Shown: positions 34,100 to 46,152 of the stretch, one piece after another
Position numbering within the stretch: position 1 is the stretch's first letter
Layout: every line of letters begins with the position of its first letter
NCBI GenBank assembly: GCA_964030785.1
Contig: OZ034967.1
Span: 48,767,533-48,831,532, forward strand
Direction: 5' to 3'
Length of the DNA stretch: 64,000 bases
Source: Siderastrea siderea
Taxonomy: Eukaryota; Cnidaria; Anthozoa; Scleractinia; Rhizangiidae
Notes under the pieces: generated by a model
What the model saw: the letters and a program-made list of their open reading frames with translations, nothing else
Database searches by the model: none
What the model was told of the DNA's origin: nothing
Program-made: the position numbers and the translations under genes

Positions 34100-36890
34100 C
34101 CTTATGACGAATGACTTATTACCTTTAACAAAGCAGCGAAACGACCTCTTTCGATATTCACGTATGGACGTGTCGATTATCACAGTGAAAATCGAAATGC
34201 TAATAGAAAAGAACCATTGCATTGCCTCTCAAAAAGCAGCAACGTTAAGCCGTTTCAAATGTGACGATTTCCATTTTACTATTGACGAAAAAAATTACAG
34301 TAAAAATGGGCGTTATTACGGGTCATTAGATTCTCTGCTTTATGACAGTTTTTATTCTGTGAGTAAGCCATGCATAATGAATTAGTGCATGATGAACTCT
34401 ATGGAAATCCTTTACGGTAGGAAGTGAAAAGCGCTTCTTGGCTTTGCGATTTGAGTGTTAGCCTCTATTTCGCTGTGGCCCACATTGCGAAGGAACAATT
34501 TGGTTTTATTTATGAACACAGAAAAGCAAATACACCTTGAAACAAAGGGCAGATACCTTAACGGCTGTTATTTGCGACGGTGATCTTACAAAACACCACG
34601 AGAAGAAGTTGTTATACGGCGGAAATGAGTTTTTCCTCTTGTCGTCGTGACATAACATCTCAAGAGGACAGCTCTAGTACGAGGGACGAGGACCCGACTA
34701 TGAACAATTGGATTCAAGAGGCGTTATATCAGAGATTAGACTAAGGACTGAACTGCTCGCACTTTACAATAGTTCCGCTTTTAATTTTAAGAACAACCAC
34801 AATTTTAACATATAAAATATGATATATGAGGTGCCTGTTTCTATATTAAAAGCTAAGAACGCTTATGTTACCTTTCCGTCGTTTCTGCAAGCAATTTAAT
34901 TATCCCAAGAAGAAGAGAGAGGGTTTGGCTTACGTAGTGAATCCTTTCCCGTAACCCACGATTTTTATTCCATTTGCACTCCTTCCCACGTAAGAAAAAA
35001 AAATTCAATGCAGTTCTCCTTGCCAACTGCCCTTTGTAACACAGTCTTCTGTCAGACAATACGATCTCCTCTTATTCACTTTAAAATGAAACCAGGAATT
35101 TTTCGTTAAACCGCAGAAGAATATTTTTTGATGGTCGGAGTTGTTCAGATATGCAATGCTTTCTTTAGAGTCTTTTCTACCTTATGGATCCAGTGAAGAA
35201 TTAAACAAATAATGGAAAAATGACAGTCAAATGACGATCAATACTAGGGATTTTGTTACGAGTATAAAATAAATGTAAGCCAGTAAGGAGCCAAAGTAAA
35301 ATTGCGCTTGACGTATTTTTGATGAATTGATCAAATTCTTACGTATGCTTTTAAAATTAACTTTTCTTCTTTCCATAAGTCATCTAGAAACGTGATTTTT
35401 CCTTCAGGCTGGCTTCCAAGCGTGAAGAAAGATTTCTCGCATGTGTTTTTCAAAAGCCTGAAAACAATTCGGGACCGATATGTCCTTTCTTTCTTTCTAT
35501 TCTCCTATTTCCCTCCTTTATTCATTTCTCCTTTTCATTTTTTTTACCATGTAAACTTATAACGAGTAGCATTTCTATTTAAAAATGAAATCTGTTACTG
35601 AAAAATTCAGGCCATTTTCCTGGCCCAAAGTTTGTCAGGAGTCTTGAGGGATGTTCTACCAGGGATTTGGTAGAAAACAATGTGAAGTAATTCTGAAGAA
35701 TTGAATATGATTGCGTTCATCGTCATTCTCAAAGGCGATATAGTCAAGCTGAGGTTTATGTTTCCTATTATGATAATTACAGAGATTTTTGTTTTTGGGA
35801 ATTTTGAATATGAATTACGCGTGCGTTTACAAGGAAGGACAACAGCATGCACGTGTTCAGAACCGGAAATTTGCCATTTTAAAGTTCTTATTATTATTCT
35901 TTTATCGTTCGACAATAAACATACGCAAGAAAAAACTTTTTTAGAAAATGCCTCTGGCTACCACGTCATATTTCCTATGATAACAATACTATTTTCATAA
36001 CAACAAAGATGCTGTCTGAAATTTTATTGATGTGTACTTTTTCAGTTCACTGAATAACTGAACGGCTTTTAAACAGTGCCAGCAATATTCTCGCCGGCGA
36101 AAGAGTTACGTGCGCAGGTTAGCAGTTTCGATGTAATTAATCAAACAACCTTCACCTTTCACAAAGCTAAGATGCAACCAAGATGATGAGGCCACTTGTA
36201 TCAACCTCAACTTTTCTCCTTTATATCTGCTATTTCACGAAAAAAACAAAACAAAAACAAAAACAAAAAACAATAAAAAAACCCAGACCTTTTTGGTATT
36301 TCTTAATGTGACGGAAGCGTAGAAATGCTCGTTTCCGTACCATGTAAATATGAAAGACAAATATTTGTGCTTGTGGTGGTAACGCTTCGTCATTTTTTTT
36401 TCCTGAAAGAGCCATTAGTTCATTTGTCTAACTTAAGTGGCACTACACAATGCAGTTGCTTATGGAGTATTCCTAGTTTCCTAATTAAAGTTAGCTGCCG
36501 AAGTGTGTCCAGGACGTCATTAGTTCTACTTTTGATTTCTGTAGCTTCCAAAACTGAATACAGACCTTCGTCTTTCTTTTTCTACGATTCAACTTTTACT
36601 CCAAAGCTTTAATTATGGTGATGGCGGATAGATAGACAGACATTTTTTGAGCAGGGTAGCTCTATTGCATCTGCTAACATATTACCACTAACAAAGCCTT
36701 GGTTCTAGAACTTTCGATAGTTTCTAAGACTAGGTCGCCCATGTGGACAAGTGGCCGCTGTGACGTTGAGGCAAACGTTTAACAAGTACCTAAAGAAATC
36801 AGTACCAAATTAACTAGCCCACCGCATCTCTTCCTTTACACTTTGAATTTTCTCTTCTCAAAGCCATCGTTGGACACCCCACCCCTCTGA
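34100..36890. repeat. Duplicated GPCR upstream block, copy A
   Basis: Homologous in inverse orientation to about 44930-47460. Landmarks are the GTTAAGCCGTTTCAAATGTGA region, the TAGGAAGTGAAAAGCGC segment, GAGGTGCCTGTTTCTA (34830), the CAACAGCATGCACGTG segment (35840) and AGCCATCGTTGGACACCC (36865). No coding sequence is supported in either copy. Confidence 0.7.
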
Positions 36891-36979
36891 TTTTTGTTTT
36901 CCCGAAACCTTTTTTCGATGCTGCATGCGACGATACACTCTATTGCTTAGCAGGAGAATATACTTAAAGATGGCGCGGC

Positions 36980-37147
36980 CAATAGCCCTTTTCACAGTTA
37001 CCTTTTCCTATTTGCATTACAATGTATTTGATCGTGGATGTAAGGCAATTTCGGGCAATTTTGCCGTTTCTGCCGGAAATTGCCTCACATTCACGTTCAA
37101 ATGCATTGTAATGCAAATGGAAAAGGTAACTGTGAAAAGGGCTATTG
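36980..37147. mobile_element. MITE with TAGCCCTTTTCACAG ends
   Basis: A 168-bp near-perfect inverted repeat: CAATAGCCCTTTTCACAGTT is mirrored at the right end, and the arms continue with ACCTTTTCC and TTTGCATTACAATG. TA at each end suits a TA-target element. It is absent from the paralogous block near 44800-44930. Confidence 0.75.
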
Positions 37148-37727
37148 TTTGAATCGCCTCTAGTCAATGAATGTTTTCACCGGAGATCTCGGAGAGAAAG
37201 AGCTTTCCAAACAGCTAAAAACAGGAAAACTTCGAACTGATTCGTCTAGGCATTTTGCTGAGTAAGTAAGTGTACTTTAAGATTGGTTCTTTATACTTCT
37301 AGTTGCATGCCACCTGTCGCACGTGCACAAGCCTTCTTGTGAATATGAGTGGATATTCTAGTTATCGATTTGATCTTTCGCCAAGGGACGTACACAAGCC
37401 ATCCTGTGATTGGCTATTTGAAAAAACGATTTGATTTTTGTGGTCGATAACTTTACCGTTGGATACCTTTGTGCAGTAGCAGCCAAAAATGAATCACATT
37501 TTGCTATGAATCTTTTGCGCCAATTTAACAGACTAACACTATACACAATTCTTAATTAATGCAAAGAGGTTCTAAACTGCAGAATGAATACTTTGATGGG
37601 TCAGCTTATAAGCAGTGCACTGTATATCACATCTTTCCTTTTCTAACGATTTCTTTTCTTCTTTAGATCTGTGTTTATGGTTTTCTTTTCATTGGGTGCC
37701 AGCAGAAGATTTGAAATAAAGATTTTG

Positions 37728-38200
37728 AATAATAATAATAATAATAATAATAACTTTATTAACGTGTCAAAACTGTAGTAGCTGAGGGGAAAAGTCCCCT
37801 CTACTAATTGTGGACACCTAACCTGCCTAACTAAAAACGTAATTAATATATATAAAATGGAAAATATTTATATACATTTAAAAAGCCTGATTACAACAAT
37901 TAACTAAGCTAAAAAAACTGTAAAAATATATTAAAATTCTGTTTCTTCAACTATATCAAAATATAAAAATAAAAATTATGTTAAAAATAAAAATTATGTT
38001 ATGTAATGTTGGCGGCCAGTCATTCTTGGCATAGGTTGCAGCCTCGACAATCACTGACATTTGCAGCCAGCGCAGTGAGGTCCCGATCACGTATAACGTT
38101 CTTAAAGTTATATTTTATAAACGTGTAGAGAATATCGCCAGTTCTTCGAGAATTCCTCTTTAATTTTATCAGGACACATGCAAGAAAAGGTCACGCGGTT
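37728..38200 (-). mobile_element. 3' end of a non-LTR retrotransposon
   Basis: On the minus strand a frame gives ILYTFIKYNFKNVIRDRDLT, followed by ANVSDCRGCNLCQE and a stop. A non-coding part follows, then AATAAAGTTATTATTATT ending in an (ATT)n tract at 37728-37752. A 5'-truncated LINE copy with a microsatellite tail (CR1/L2/RTE-type style) is the simplest reading. Family not settled. Confidence 0.5.
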
Positions 38201-38260
38201 CCCATTACCAAAGATATGGCTTGATGCAAAGCAAGCAGACTGTTGAAAAGTCGATCAGCC

Positions 38261-40094
38261 TTATTCAGCTTTTTCTTTTCCAGTCGAAATATCGTTTCAC
38301 TGCACTGCAGTACTACTTAAACGTCTGGGCGATTGTCCTTGGAGATTGTTGGTCAGATATTTGACACATTCGTAACTAACCAATTCAACTGTGCATTCTG
38401 CAAACTGCACCAAGCCTTCACAGCTTCCATCCTGCATAGTGTTTGTTCACCAGGCTTCGTAACACTCACTTGCCATAAAAGGATAGAGAACTACTAGAAC
38501 CCTTTCCCATCAATTAAGTTTTTCCAACGAATTTTCTCTTCATTACTTACCTTATAGAGCACGAGATAAGTAATAGTTCTCTTCTAACATCCCCCAGACC
38601 AAACCCTTTGCAAAGTTAAATCGTATCTGCTGGATACAGACCGTGGTTAAAGGCCAATGCAGATTAGAAACAAGGTGTCTTTATAGTAGTTGGCGGTATA
38701 TCAAAAGCAATAGTCGTCCAACCACCGAGAAGTTTAATGATAACAAACATATGTTAATGTCAGATATGGTATTTTCCATGGCGATATATGGCTCTATAAA
38801 AGACGTAATGTGAACGACCTATAGTGAATATCTACCTGTATTAAAAGCACTTGAATGTCATCGCCGGGACCACATCATTTCCCAATTTTAAGTCAAACTT
38901 TTAGGAGGCCTTTGTAGAATGGTGGACGTCTTTAACTAATATTTTATTTGAGGGACAGCGAAAAGCAATAAATGAGTAATTAACAATATATATGACGACA
39001 GCAAGACGTGATTATATATTAAGACGTTACTGTAACTCCTATGGCGATATATGGTGCTAACACGAAATTATCGACTGCGAATACATAGCTGTGTCTATTT
39101 ATAATCCACTGTTTGCCGGTTGTTCGGCTTTAAATGATCGACATTAGTTGTCAGAATGTCAAAAGCAATTAAAAATAAATGCAGTGACAACGAAGACTAG
39201 TTTTCTATTGGCTTTCTTATTTTTGATGGCGCAAAACGAAATTATTTGTTACAAATACCTAGTTGTATTGCCTTCGGGTTCTGCTGAATGCAAGTTGTCT
39301 GGTTGTGAACCATTGAGCAATTTTAAATTTACATTTCATCCTTCCATTTTGAAATGTTTCGGAGCCAAATCCTTAATCACAAACAGGTGCAACTGTAGAA
39401 GCGATAGTGCTTATTGACGCTGGAACATTCTCTGTATTAAATTAAGTCCGTCAGTTTTAATCAAATGTGCAACATAAATCCTAACCTTTTTAACTACTGA
39501 AGTTCTTACAAGCGAAGAGTTTAATAACCTATTGTAGTTTAAAAAGACGTCTGTAAAACATAAATAAGGCAGTTCTTTTCATTTCTCCTGACTAAAGTAA
39601 TAAATTAACAGAAAAGAGATCTGTCCAATATACATGTACTTGTCACAGTTTCAATGAAGTTTTGTGCTTGAAACTTTAAGGCTGCAACTCGTAATATCTG
39701 TCTGTGGCCCTACTTGGGAAGTATCGAGACACTGTAATATATTATCTGGTCAAAACAGTCTTGATATAGTAGGGGCCCAGCAGTCCGTAACAACATAATT
39801 ATTGTTCGTTCTCCAGATTTCCAGGAAAAACAAAAACAAAACAAAAATGTGATAACGTACGTTACGGCGTCTTAAAAGTCAAAGGTCAGTCGCGGTTCAT
39901 TTCTTACTTCATTAACCCAGCGATTTCGGCGATAGAACATTAGAACAATTATTTCCGGGGTGCATTTGTCGTTTATCTGTTAGGGGAATGCCGTTAAAAT
40001 AACCAGCTGCTAAAATTAAGGAGTGCTGAGGATGTCGTTTCTTTTTTTACCCTTACGGGTATAGGGATAAGTTGACAAAAATTAGCTGACACCA
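38261..40094. other. No gene seen
   Basis: The start (to about 38260) is still homologous to about 44720. Beyond that it is AT-rich with no supported feature. Confidence 0.4.
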
Positions 40095-40166
40095 TAGGGC
40101 GATCATGAAGATTTGTAAGGCTGTATCTCTAACGCGACGAGAACTCCTCGGTATTGTCACAATCAC
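40095..40166 (-). pseudogene. Third GPCR copy, truncated in TM1 and without ATG
   Basis: On the minus strand this matches the first 24-26 codons of the two GPCR genes: GTG-ATT-GTG-ACA replaces ATG-AAT-GTG-ACA, then GAGTTCTCGTCGCG and GAGATACAGCC...TTCATGATCG align. Similarity stops within TM1 at about 40095. The start codon is GTG and the rest of the receptor is gone. The immediately upstream flank (40167-40200) also matches the 5' flank of the intact genes. Confidence 0.75.
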
Positions 40167-40636
40167 TTCTCACTTAACTCAAGTCAACAACCACCTCTCC
40201 CCCAATTTCTAATTGAAGCATTGGCGAAGTAAACGTGACGTCTATTACAAGAGGCAAAAGTTTACCTTTAATTCAAAATCTAATCTCTTTTCGTTCAACG
40301 GCTTACTGCTCTTATTACATTTACTGTAGACTCTTTCTTTTACAAGTCTATTTGGAAGGTAACAAGGGGTTTAGTTTGTAAAGAAACTGTGGTGCTGTGT
40401 CGTCGGGGAAGTGAAACACAGAACTTTGGACTTTACAAGTGAGTTGATAAGGTAAATTGATCGCCGTAGAGAAATTGAAAGCCGAGGTTTCAAGAGTTAG
40501 CCGTTCGTCGGAGCGAATCGGTTGGTTTATACGGAGAAAGGTGGAGCTAGTAAGCTATTGGTAGGAACATGGCAGCGTGAAAAACAAGAATAAATTAGTT
40601 GAATGAAAACCGTGCGTTGATACCGTGGGGATTAAG

Positions 40637-40672
40637 TGTGCCGACTATGTGCTTGTGCACATAGTCGGCACA
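40637..40672. repeat. Perfect 16-bp hairpin
   Basis: TGTGCCGACTATGTGC, loop TTGT, then the exact reverse complement. GCCGAC recurs just after. No T-tract or gene context identifies a function. Confidence 0.8.
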
Positions 40673-40912
40673 TAGCCGACTAAAGTGCTTGTTATGCAAT
40701 AGATAACATTTGCAGAGGTGCGTGTAAAGCGATCATTGCTTTTAATCGAGCGCCTGGGTCCTGTTATTTTTTCCGCATTACGAATGACTTCTAACTAAAA
40801 AGTTCCCTATATTTTGTTGCGTTTAAAACAAATCAGTGGAGGCCTGTGAAAAGATTCAACTGTGCCGTTGTCAATTTGGAGCAATTTAAAGCTATTTAAA
40901 ATGGCTGCGAGG

Positions 40913-41002
40913 TTGTGTAGACGATAAGTGGGCGTAAATGGAATTCTCTCGAAAAGAAAAGAACGAAAGAATTCCATTTACGCTCACTTATCATCCACAC
41001 AA
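40913..41002. repeat. 90-bp hairpin with 35-bp arms
   Basis: The arms at 40913-40947 and 40968-41002 match with three transitions around a purine-rich loop. It is probably a minimal MITE or foldback remnant. Confidence 0.8.
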
Positions 41003-41639
41003 CAGTACAGCCAAAACCATCATTTTAAAGAATCAATTTAAAATCAATATTTGGCTAGTCGTCCAAATAACCTCTTATGCACAATTGCATTTATAGTTTT
41101 TGCCTTGCATGGATAAAAGTTGCCTTCAACCTAGCAATTTGTACCAGTTTTGAACGGACCACCTTGGCTTGAAATCACGATTTGACATCTACATGTAATC
41201 TATTGGCAGTCCTAAATGAAAGGCTTGGCGATGTTATTTATCGTGATCGCCTAGTAGGTAAAGTCGCACATGAGCCTAGGCGGCCCACACGAAGTTTACC
41301 CCGGTTTCTGTAGCATGAAGCAACTGAGAGTATTGCTACTCTTCCCTGGATGGGATGCTAGTCCATCGCTGATCGCCTGGTACCATTTAACAAAAAAGCG
41401 AACGTGGGACCTTACTCGAAACTCACCTTCATACTTGTCTTGTCGATTATTTCAGCAAAAACTGACTCGGGAAATGAAATATTGCCCACTCCTCTTCACT
41501 CTGATTATACATTTCATTCAAAAAAGTGGGCACTGTGTAATTTTTCCAATTACTCGATTTCCAATTTACTGTTTATAGAAAAATCAGAATAAAAATGAGC
41601 AATGTCCTAATGAATGAGCCAAATTGAAAAAGTGCACAA

Positions 41640-42550
41640 TAACGTCTATAGAGATCCTGTGATTAAGAAGTGAAAAGGGCTTTGTCCGTGAGGAAAAACT
41701 GGATGATTTTACTGATGGCCTCTTTTGGATGTGACGTACATTGTAAAGAGGATAATTTGGTTTTAGTTATAGTTAATACCCCGAAAAGAAACTATAATAA
41801 GATGACGCATTTTTTTTACAATTAATGCTGTTACCTTAACGCCTGTAATTTCCGACAGCGATCTTTCCAAGTATCACGAGAGATAGGAAATACAACTTTT
41901 TTATACGGGAAATGACGCTTTTGGCAATCAGATTTCTTCTTGACGTTGAGATCTGCATATTAAGAGCGGACAGTTTTATTTTGAGAGACGGGGACTCGAA
42001 TCTGAGCCAAATCAATTCTAGAGGACACTTTCGTACTTCACTTAGCAAGAACAAATTAACAGGCAAGATTTGAAAATATGATGTTTCTTTAAGGCTAAGG
42101 ATGATGTTGTTACCCTTCTTTGACCTCTGGTTCTAAACACCTGTTAATACTCCACGATCTTATTTCCATTCGCGATTTCTTCTCACGGTAAACAAAATGT
42201 TCACTGCAGTCTTCTGTCCTAATTTCACTTGCAAGACTGCAGTTATACAGTATAGTCTGTTCTTATTCAGTTTGTGATGTACGGCCGCAGGGTGTTTTGA
42301 TTAAGCAGGAAAGTAATTGTTTTTTAGCAGGATGATGAATGGGAAGGCCAGTTGATTTAAAGACATATTGTAAATAAAAAAAGTGATTGAATGCTTTTTC
42401 TTTCTATCAGATATGAAAGCCTTTCTCTACAATTCTTTCTTTTTTATGGATTCAGTGAAGAATTTAAATATGCAGCTAAAATAAGACTGTCTAATAAAGC
42501 CAGATTCTGGATTTTTTTCAGTGAAATTAAACTAAATGCCTGTAGGGAAA
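41640..42550. repeat. Duplicated GPCR upstream block, third copy
   Basis: Same orientation as 34395-35230. Shared landmarks are GAAGTGAAAAGGGC, AATTTGGTTTTA, the GCAGTCTTCTGTC segment and ATGGATTCAGTGAAGAATT. It accompanies the truncated GPCR at 40.1 kb. Confidence 0.65.
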
Positions 42551-42599
42551 TATTTTCCTTAGAAATGAACGTAAATTAAAGAGAGTTTAACAGTTTTTT

Positions 42600-43382
42600 A
42601 CACGATCAAATTTGCATGCAAATGCCATCCCGATACAACCGATTTCATAAAATCAAATTTTCCGCTTTCGTTTAATGATGGTAAACAAGTCAAGTCTGCC
42701 CGGCTTGTTCACGACAGTAAGTAATAAATTGCGTTTCTCAATGCTCCCGAGAACATTTGGTGCTCGAGATTTCAACTAACCCAGTCGTGCAACATTGTAT
42801 AGAGCAGCATTTTTGTTTGAAAATAAATAAATAAATAAATAAATAAATGAAAAAAGAATTGAATTGATGGTGATAAACATCCCGCAGACAAGAAATGTTG
42901 TGGGGTCAGAAATGTTGTGTGGGTCGGAAATGATGTGGGGAGTTTGTAGAGATGCCCGTCACTACAACAGGTTTCTGATCGTCCCAACTGCAGAGTCGTA
43001 TGGTTTGGTAGAGTTAAGTATCTGTATTATAATAAATGTTGGGATTTCCATGGGACGAAAACGCTATTGCATTATTTGGGTATACTTATATACGTTATTG
43101 CTTCAGTTAAGTTGTACAGTTACAAGGGTTTTTGACTCTGCTTGCTCTCTAGAGCAGGGTTTGGATAAATAATTTGTACTTACTTCTGAAAGCACTGCAC
43201 CACTCAAGAAAGAAGCAAACTTTTCGAATCCATTTAGAAAGTGGCAGGGCTTTCAATAGGAAACCTTATTTCACACTGCCAACATTGTCCAATCGCTTTT
43301 TCGATAAAATAAACAAACCTTCACCTGTTAGGGAGACAACGAGATGCAGCCGATAGGTAAACTTTTCTCTCCGTGTCTTTTT
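42600..43382. other. No gene seen
   Basis: Contains an (AAAT)n tract at 42823-42848 and short AAATGTTGTG-type repeats at about 42893-42935. Nothing coding. Confidence 0.5.
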
Positions 43383-43386
43383 TTAA

Positions 43387-43595
43387 CCCTTTAAGCCCCG
43401 GCATCACGATTCAAATTCTCCTTACTGATCTCCATACACTTCATTGAGTAGTAATTGGGAGAACCTGTGAAGACATCAAGATGATTCATCTTTGGTTATC
43501 ATTTCAACAATTCTCATGACCTTTAATTTATGTGTTATACTGCACTGATATGATGAGGAGAAATTTAATGTTGATCACTATTGAGGCTTAAAGGG
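43387..43595. mobile_element. MITE with CCCTTTAAGCC ends and TTAA target
   Basis: A 209-bp segment with inverted ends CCCTTTAAGCC/GGCTTAAAGGG, flanked by TTAA at 43383-43386 and 43596-43599. The TTAA target and CCC start fit a piggyBac-type non-autonomous element. Confidence 0.75.
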
Positions 43596-44399
43596 TTAAC
43601 ATAAAGGAAATAATGAACAGTTACAACATCAGTCGTTATTTTTTGCAAAGGGAAAAGAATGCATTAGCTTACATTTTGCAAAGGTAAATTATCATTTTGT
43701 AATTATAAATTATCCTTTCCGTGCTAAGGAAACACAAAAACAAATATTCATGCTTGAGTAACGTTTTCGTTATGTTTTACTGGCAGAACTATTAGTTTGT
43801 TCGTCGCATTCAATCTGACGTGTTGGCATAACACGAGATTCCTAAGTGTAGTCAGTGATTGTCAGGAAGTTCTTAAATGACAAACTCAGTACTCCTTAAC
43901 CGTGACAAACTGTTGATCTTTCGTTTTTTCGGCAAAAACAAAATTTCAGTGTTAATGACAGAGTAAATACTAAACTTCTTCAAATCAGAAACTCTGTAAT
44001 TGCGACGATCAGAAACCTGCTTTAGTGACGGATATCTCTAAACATTCCCAACAACATTTCGGAGCCTAAAACTGCATCGTTTGTGGAATGTTGGCTAATG
44101 GAGATTCAATTCCTTTTGACTTTCAACAAAAATGTTATTGTCCATATAGTTTTGCGTGATTGGTTTAGTTGAAAATTTCCTCGAGAGCATTAAGAAAGGC
44201 ACTTCTGGCTCACCGTCGTGAACAAGCCGGACAGAAATTTCACTTGTTTACCATCATAAAACGGGAGAGGGGAAATCGATATAAACAAAAATTCATTTGT
44301 ATTAGAATGTCATTTGCATATAAATTTGATCATGTTAAAAAAAAAAAACCTATTGTGTGTATCTTAATTTCGGTACATGTCTAAGGATAATATTACCCA

Positions 44400-44720
44400 T
44401 ACAGGCTTACATTCAGTTAATTTTTACTGAACAAAAAAGTCTACAATCTACCTTCATTAGACAGTCGTATTTAAGCTGTATATTTATGTTCTTTACTGAC
44501 GGTCCATAAGAAAGACAGAACTATAAAGAAAAGTTTCATGTCTGATCGGAGACCAGCATTTGATCACTCTTTCTTTAAACTTTGTCTTTAACTCAACGTT
44601 AACAGGCTTTGCCTTTTATCGCCCTACTGAAAAAAAAACTTTGCTGCTTAATTAAAACTTCATGCAGTCTCACATCATAAAACAAATGATGCTCTTCTTC
44701 TTGTCAACAAATAATTTTTC
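44400..44720. repeat. Direct duplicate of 46270-46560
   Basis: Shared segments include GACAGTC near 44460, TATAAAGAAAAG with ATGTCTGATC, and TTTGCTGCTTAATTAAAA. A further partial copy of the receptor flank in copy-B orientation. Confidence 0.55.
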
Positions 44721-44929
44721 AAGTTGACGGACTAGTCGGTTTGCTTGCTTTGCATCAAGTCATATGTTTGGTAATGGGAATTGCAAGCAGGTTTTCTGAA
44801 AAAATTTTAAATAAATCGGTATTTTCTTCATGTTTTAAAAAATAGCTTTTAGAAAATCTATATTTCAAAACTTAGGTCTGAATTTTACCCAAAGCAAAGT
44901 GAATTAAAAACATCATGCAAAAATACCTT

Positions 44930-46088
44930 TGCTTGGGAAAACAAAAATCAAGGGAAAAGGGTGTCCAACGATGGTTTGGAGAGTTTCAAGGTTTAAAAAA
45001 AAAAACAAGTGTCAATAATGAGTTGCCGTGGGCTGCTAGTTTACTGCCACAAACACAATTATTTATTTTTCATATTCACGTGCCTCGAAAATGAGCACAT
45101 ATACGCCTCCGTCTCTATTTCGTGAAATGTATTGTGTATAAAGGAGAAAAATTGATATTAATAGAAGAGGCCTTATCTCAGTTACATCTTGTTAGGTCTG
45201 TTACAGGTCAGGGTTGTTTTGGTTTAATTACGTGGATTTAATTTATTGATAACTGCTAGGATGCGCATATAACTCTCAGTTTCGCAGGCTAGACCATCGT
45301 TGGCACTGTAAAAGTTGCCCTCGCGAAATTTTCGCCCATAAAAAATTTCCCCAGTGAATTAAAAAAATTGAGTCGTTTTTCATACCGTTTGTTAAGTGAT
45401 TTCAAGCCGTTCAATTATTCTGTTAACTGAAAAGGTACGTATATAAAGAATATTCCCTGACCAGACAGTGAACAACGCAAGAAACTTATTTATAAAATAG
45501 CATTTTTGTTGAGTGCAGCTAAGTTGAGGATAAAATACCGCAGTAACTAGGGGTATTTTATTAAAAAAAAAGAGTATTCAAGACGTATACTCTTTTAAAA
45601 AAATGTGTTTTTTCAACGAGAAAACGACAATAACAAAAAAAAAAACAACAACAACAACAACAAACAAACAAACAAAAAAGGCAAGTTTCCGATTCCGGCC
45701 ACGTGCATGCTGTTGTCCTTCCTCTACCGTAAACACAGAAATAATTTACATTCAAAATTCTACGAAATCAGAATCTCTGCATGTAACTATCATAATCAGA
45801 ATCTAAGGTAAACATCAGCTTCACTTCACTGCCTATGATCACGGAATCATCTATAATTCTTTAGAATTGGTACACTTTCATTTTTAACAGATCATCAGAA
45901 AATTAAGCATTTTTTCAAGATCCCTGAGAATGTTTGAGGATTTTCAGGAGCAGAGTTTGATTTTATAAATAGAGATGCTCTTTTTTAAACATGTACTTGG
46001 CTTAAAAAGAAAAAAAGAAAAAGACGGAATGAAAAAGAGAAAGAGAGAAAAAGGAGAAGAGAAGAGAAAGAAAGAAAGAAAGAAAAAA

Positions 46089-46152
<64 letters not shown>

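Noticed and set aside
34868..35059. Possible conserved small protein, paired with 46562-46750
   Set aside because: Similarity between the two frames is explained by the inverted DNA duplication; no codon-level conservation or domain is evident.
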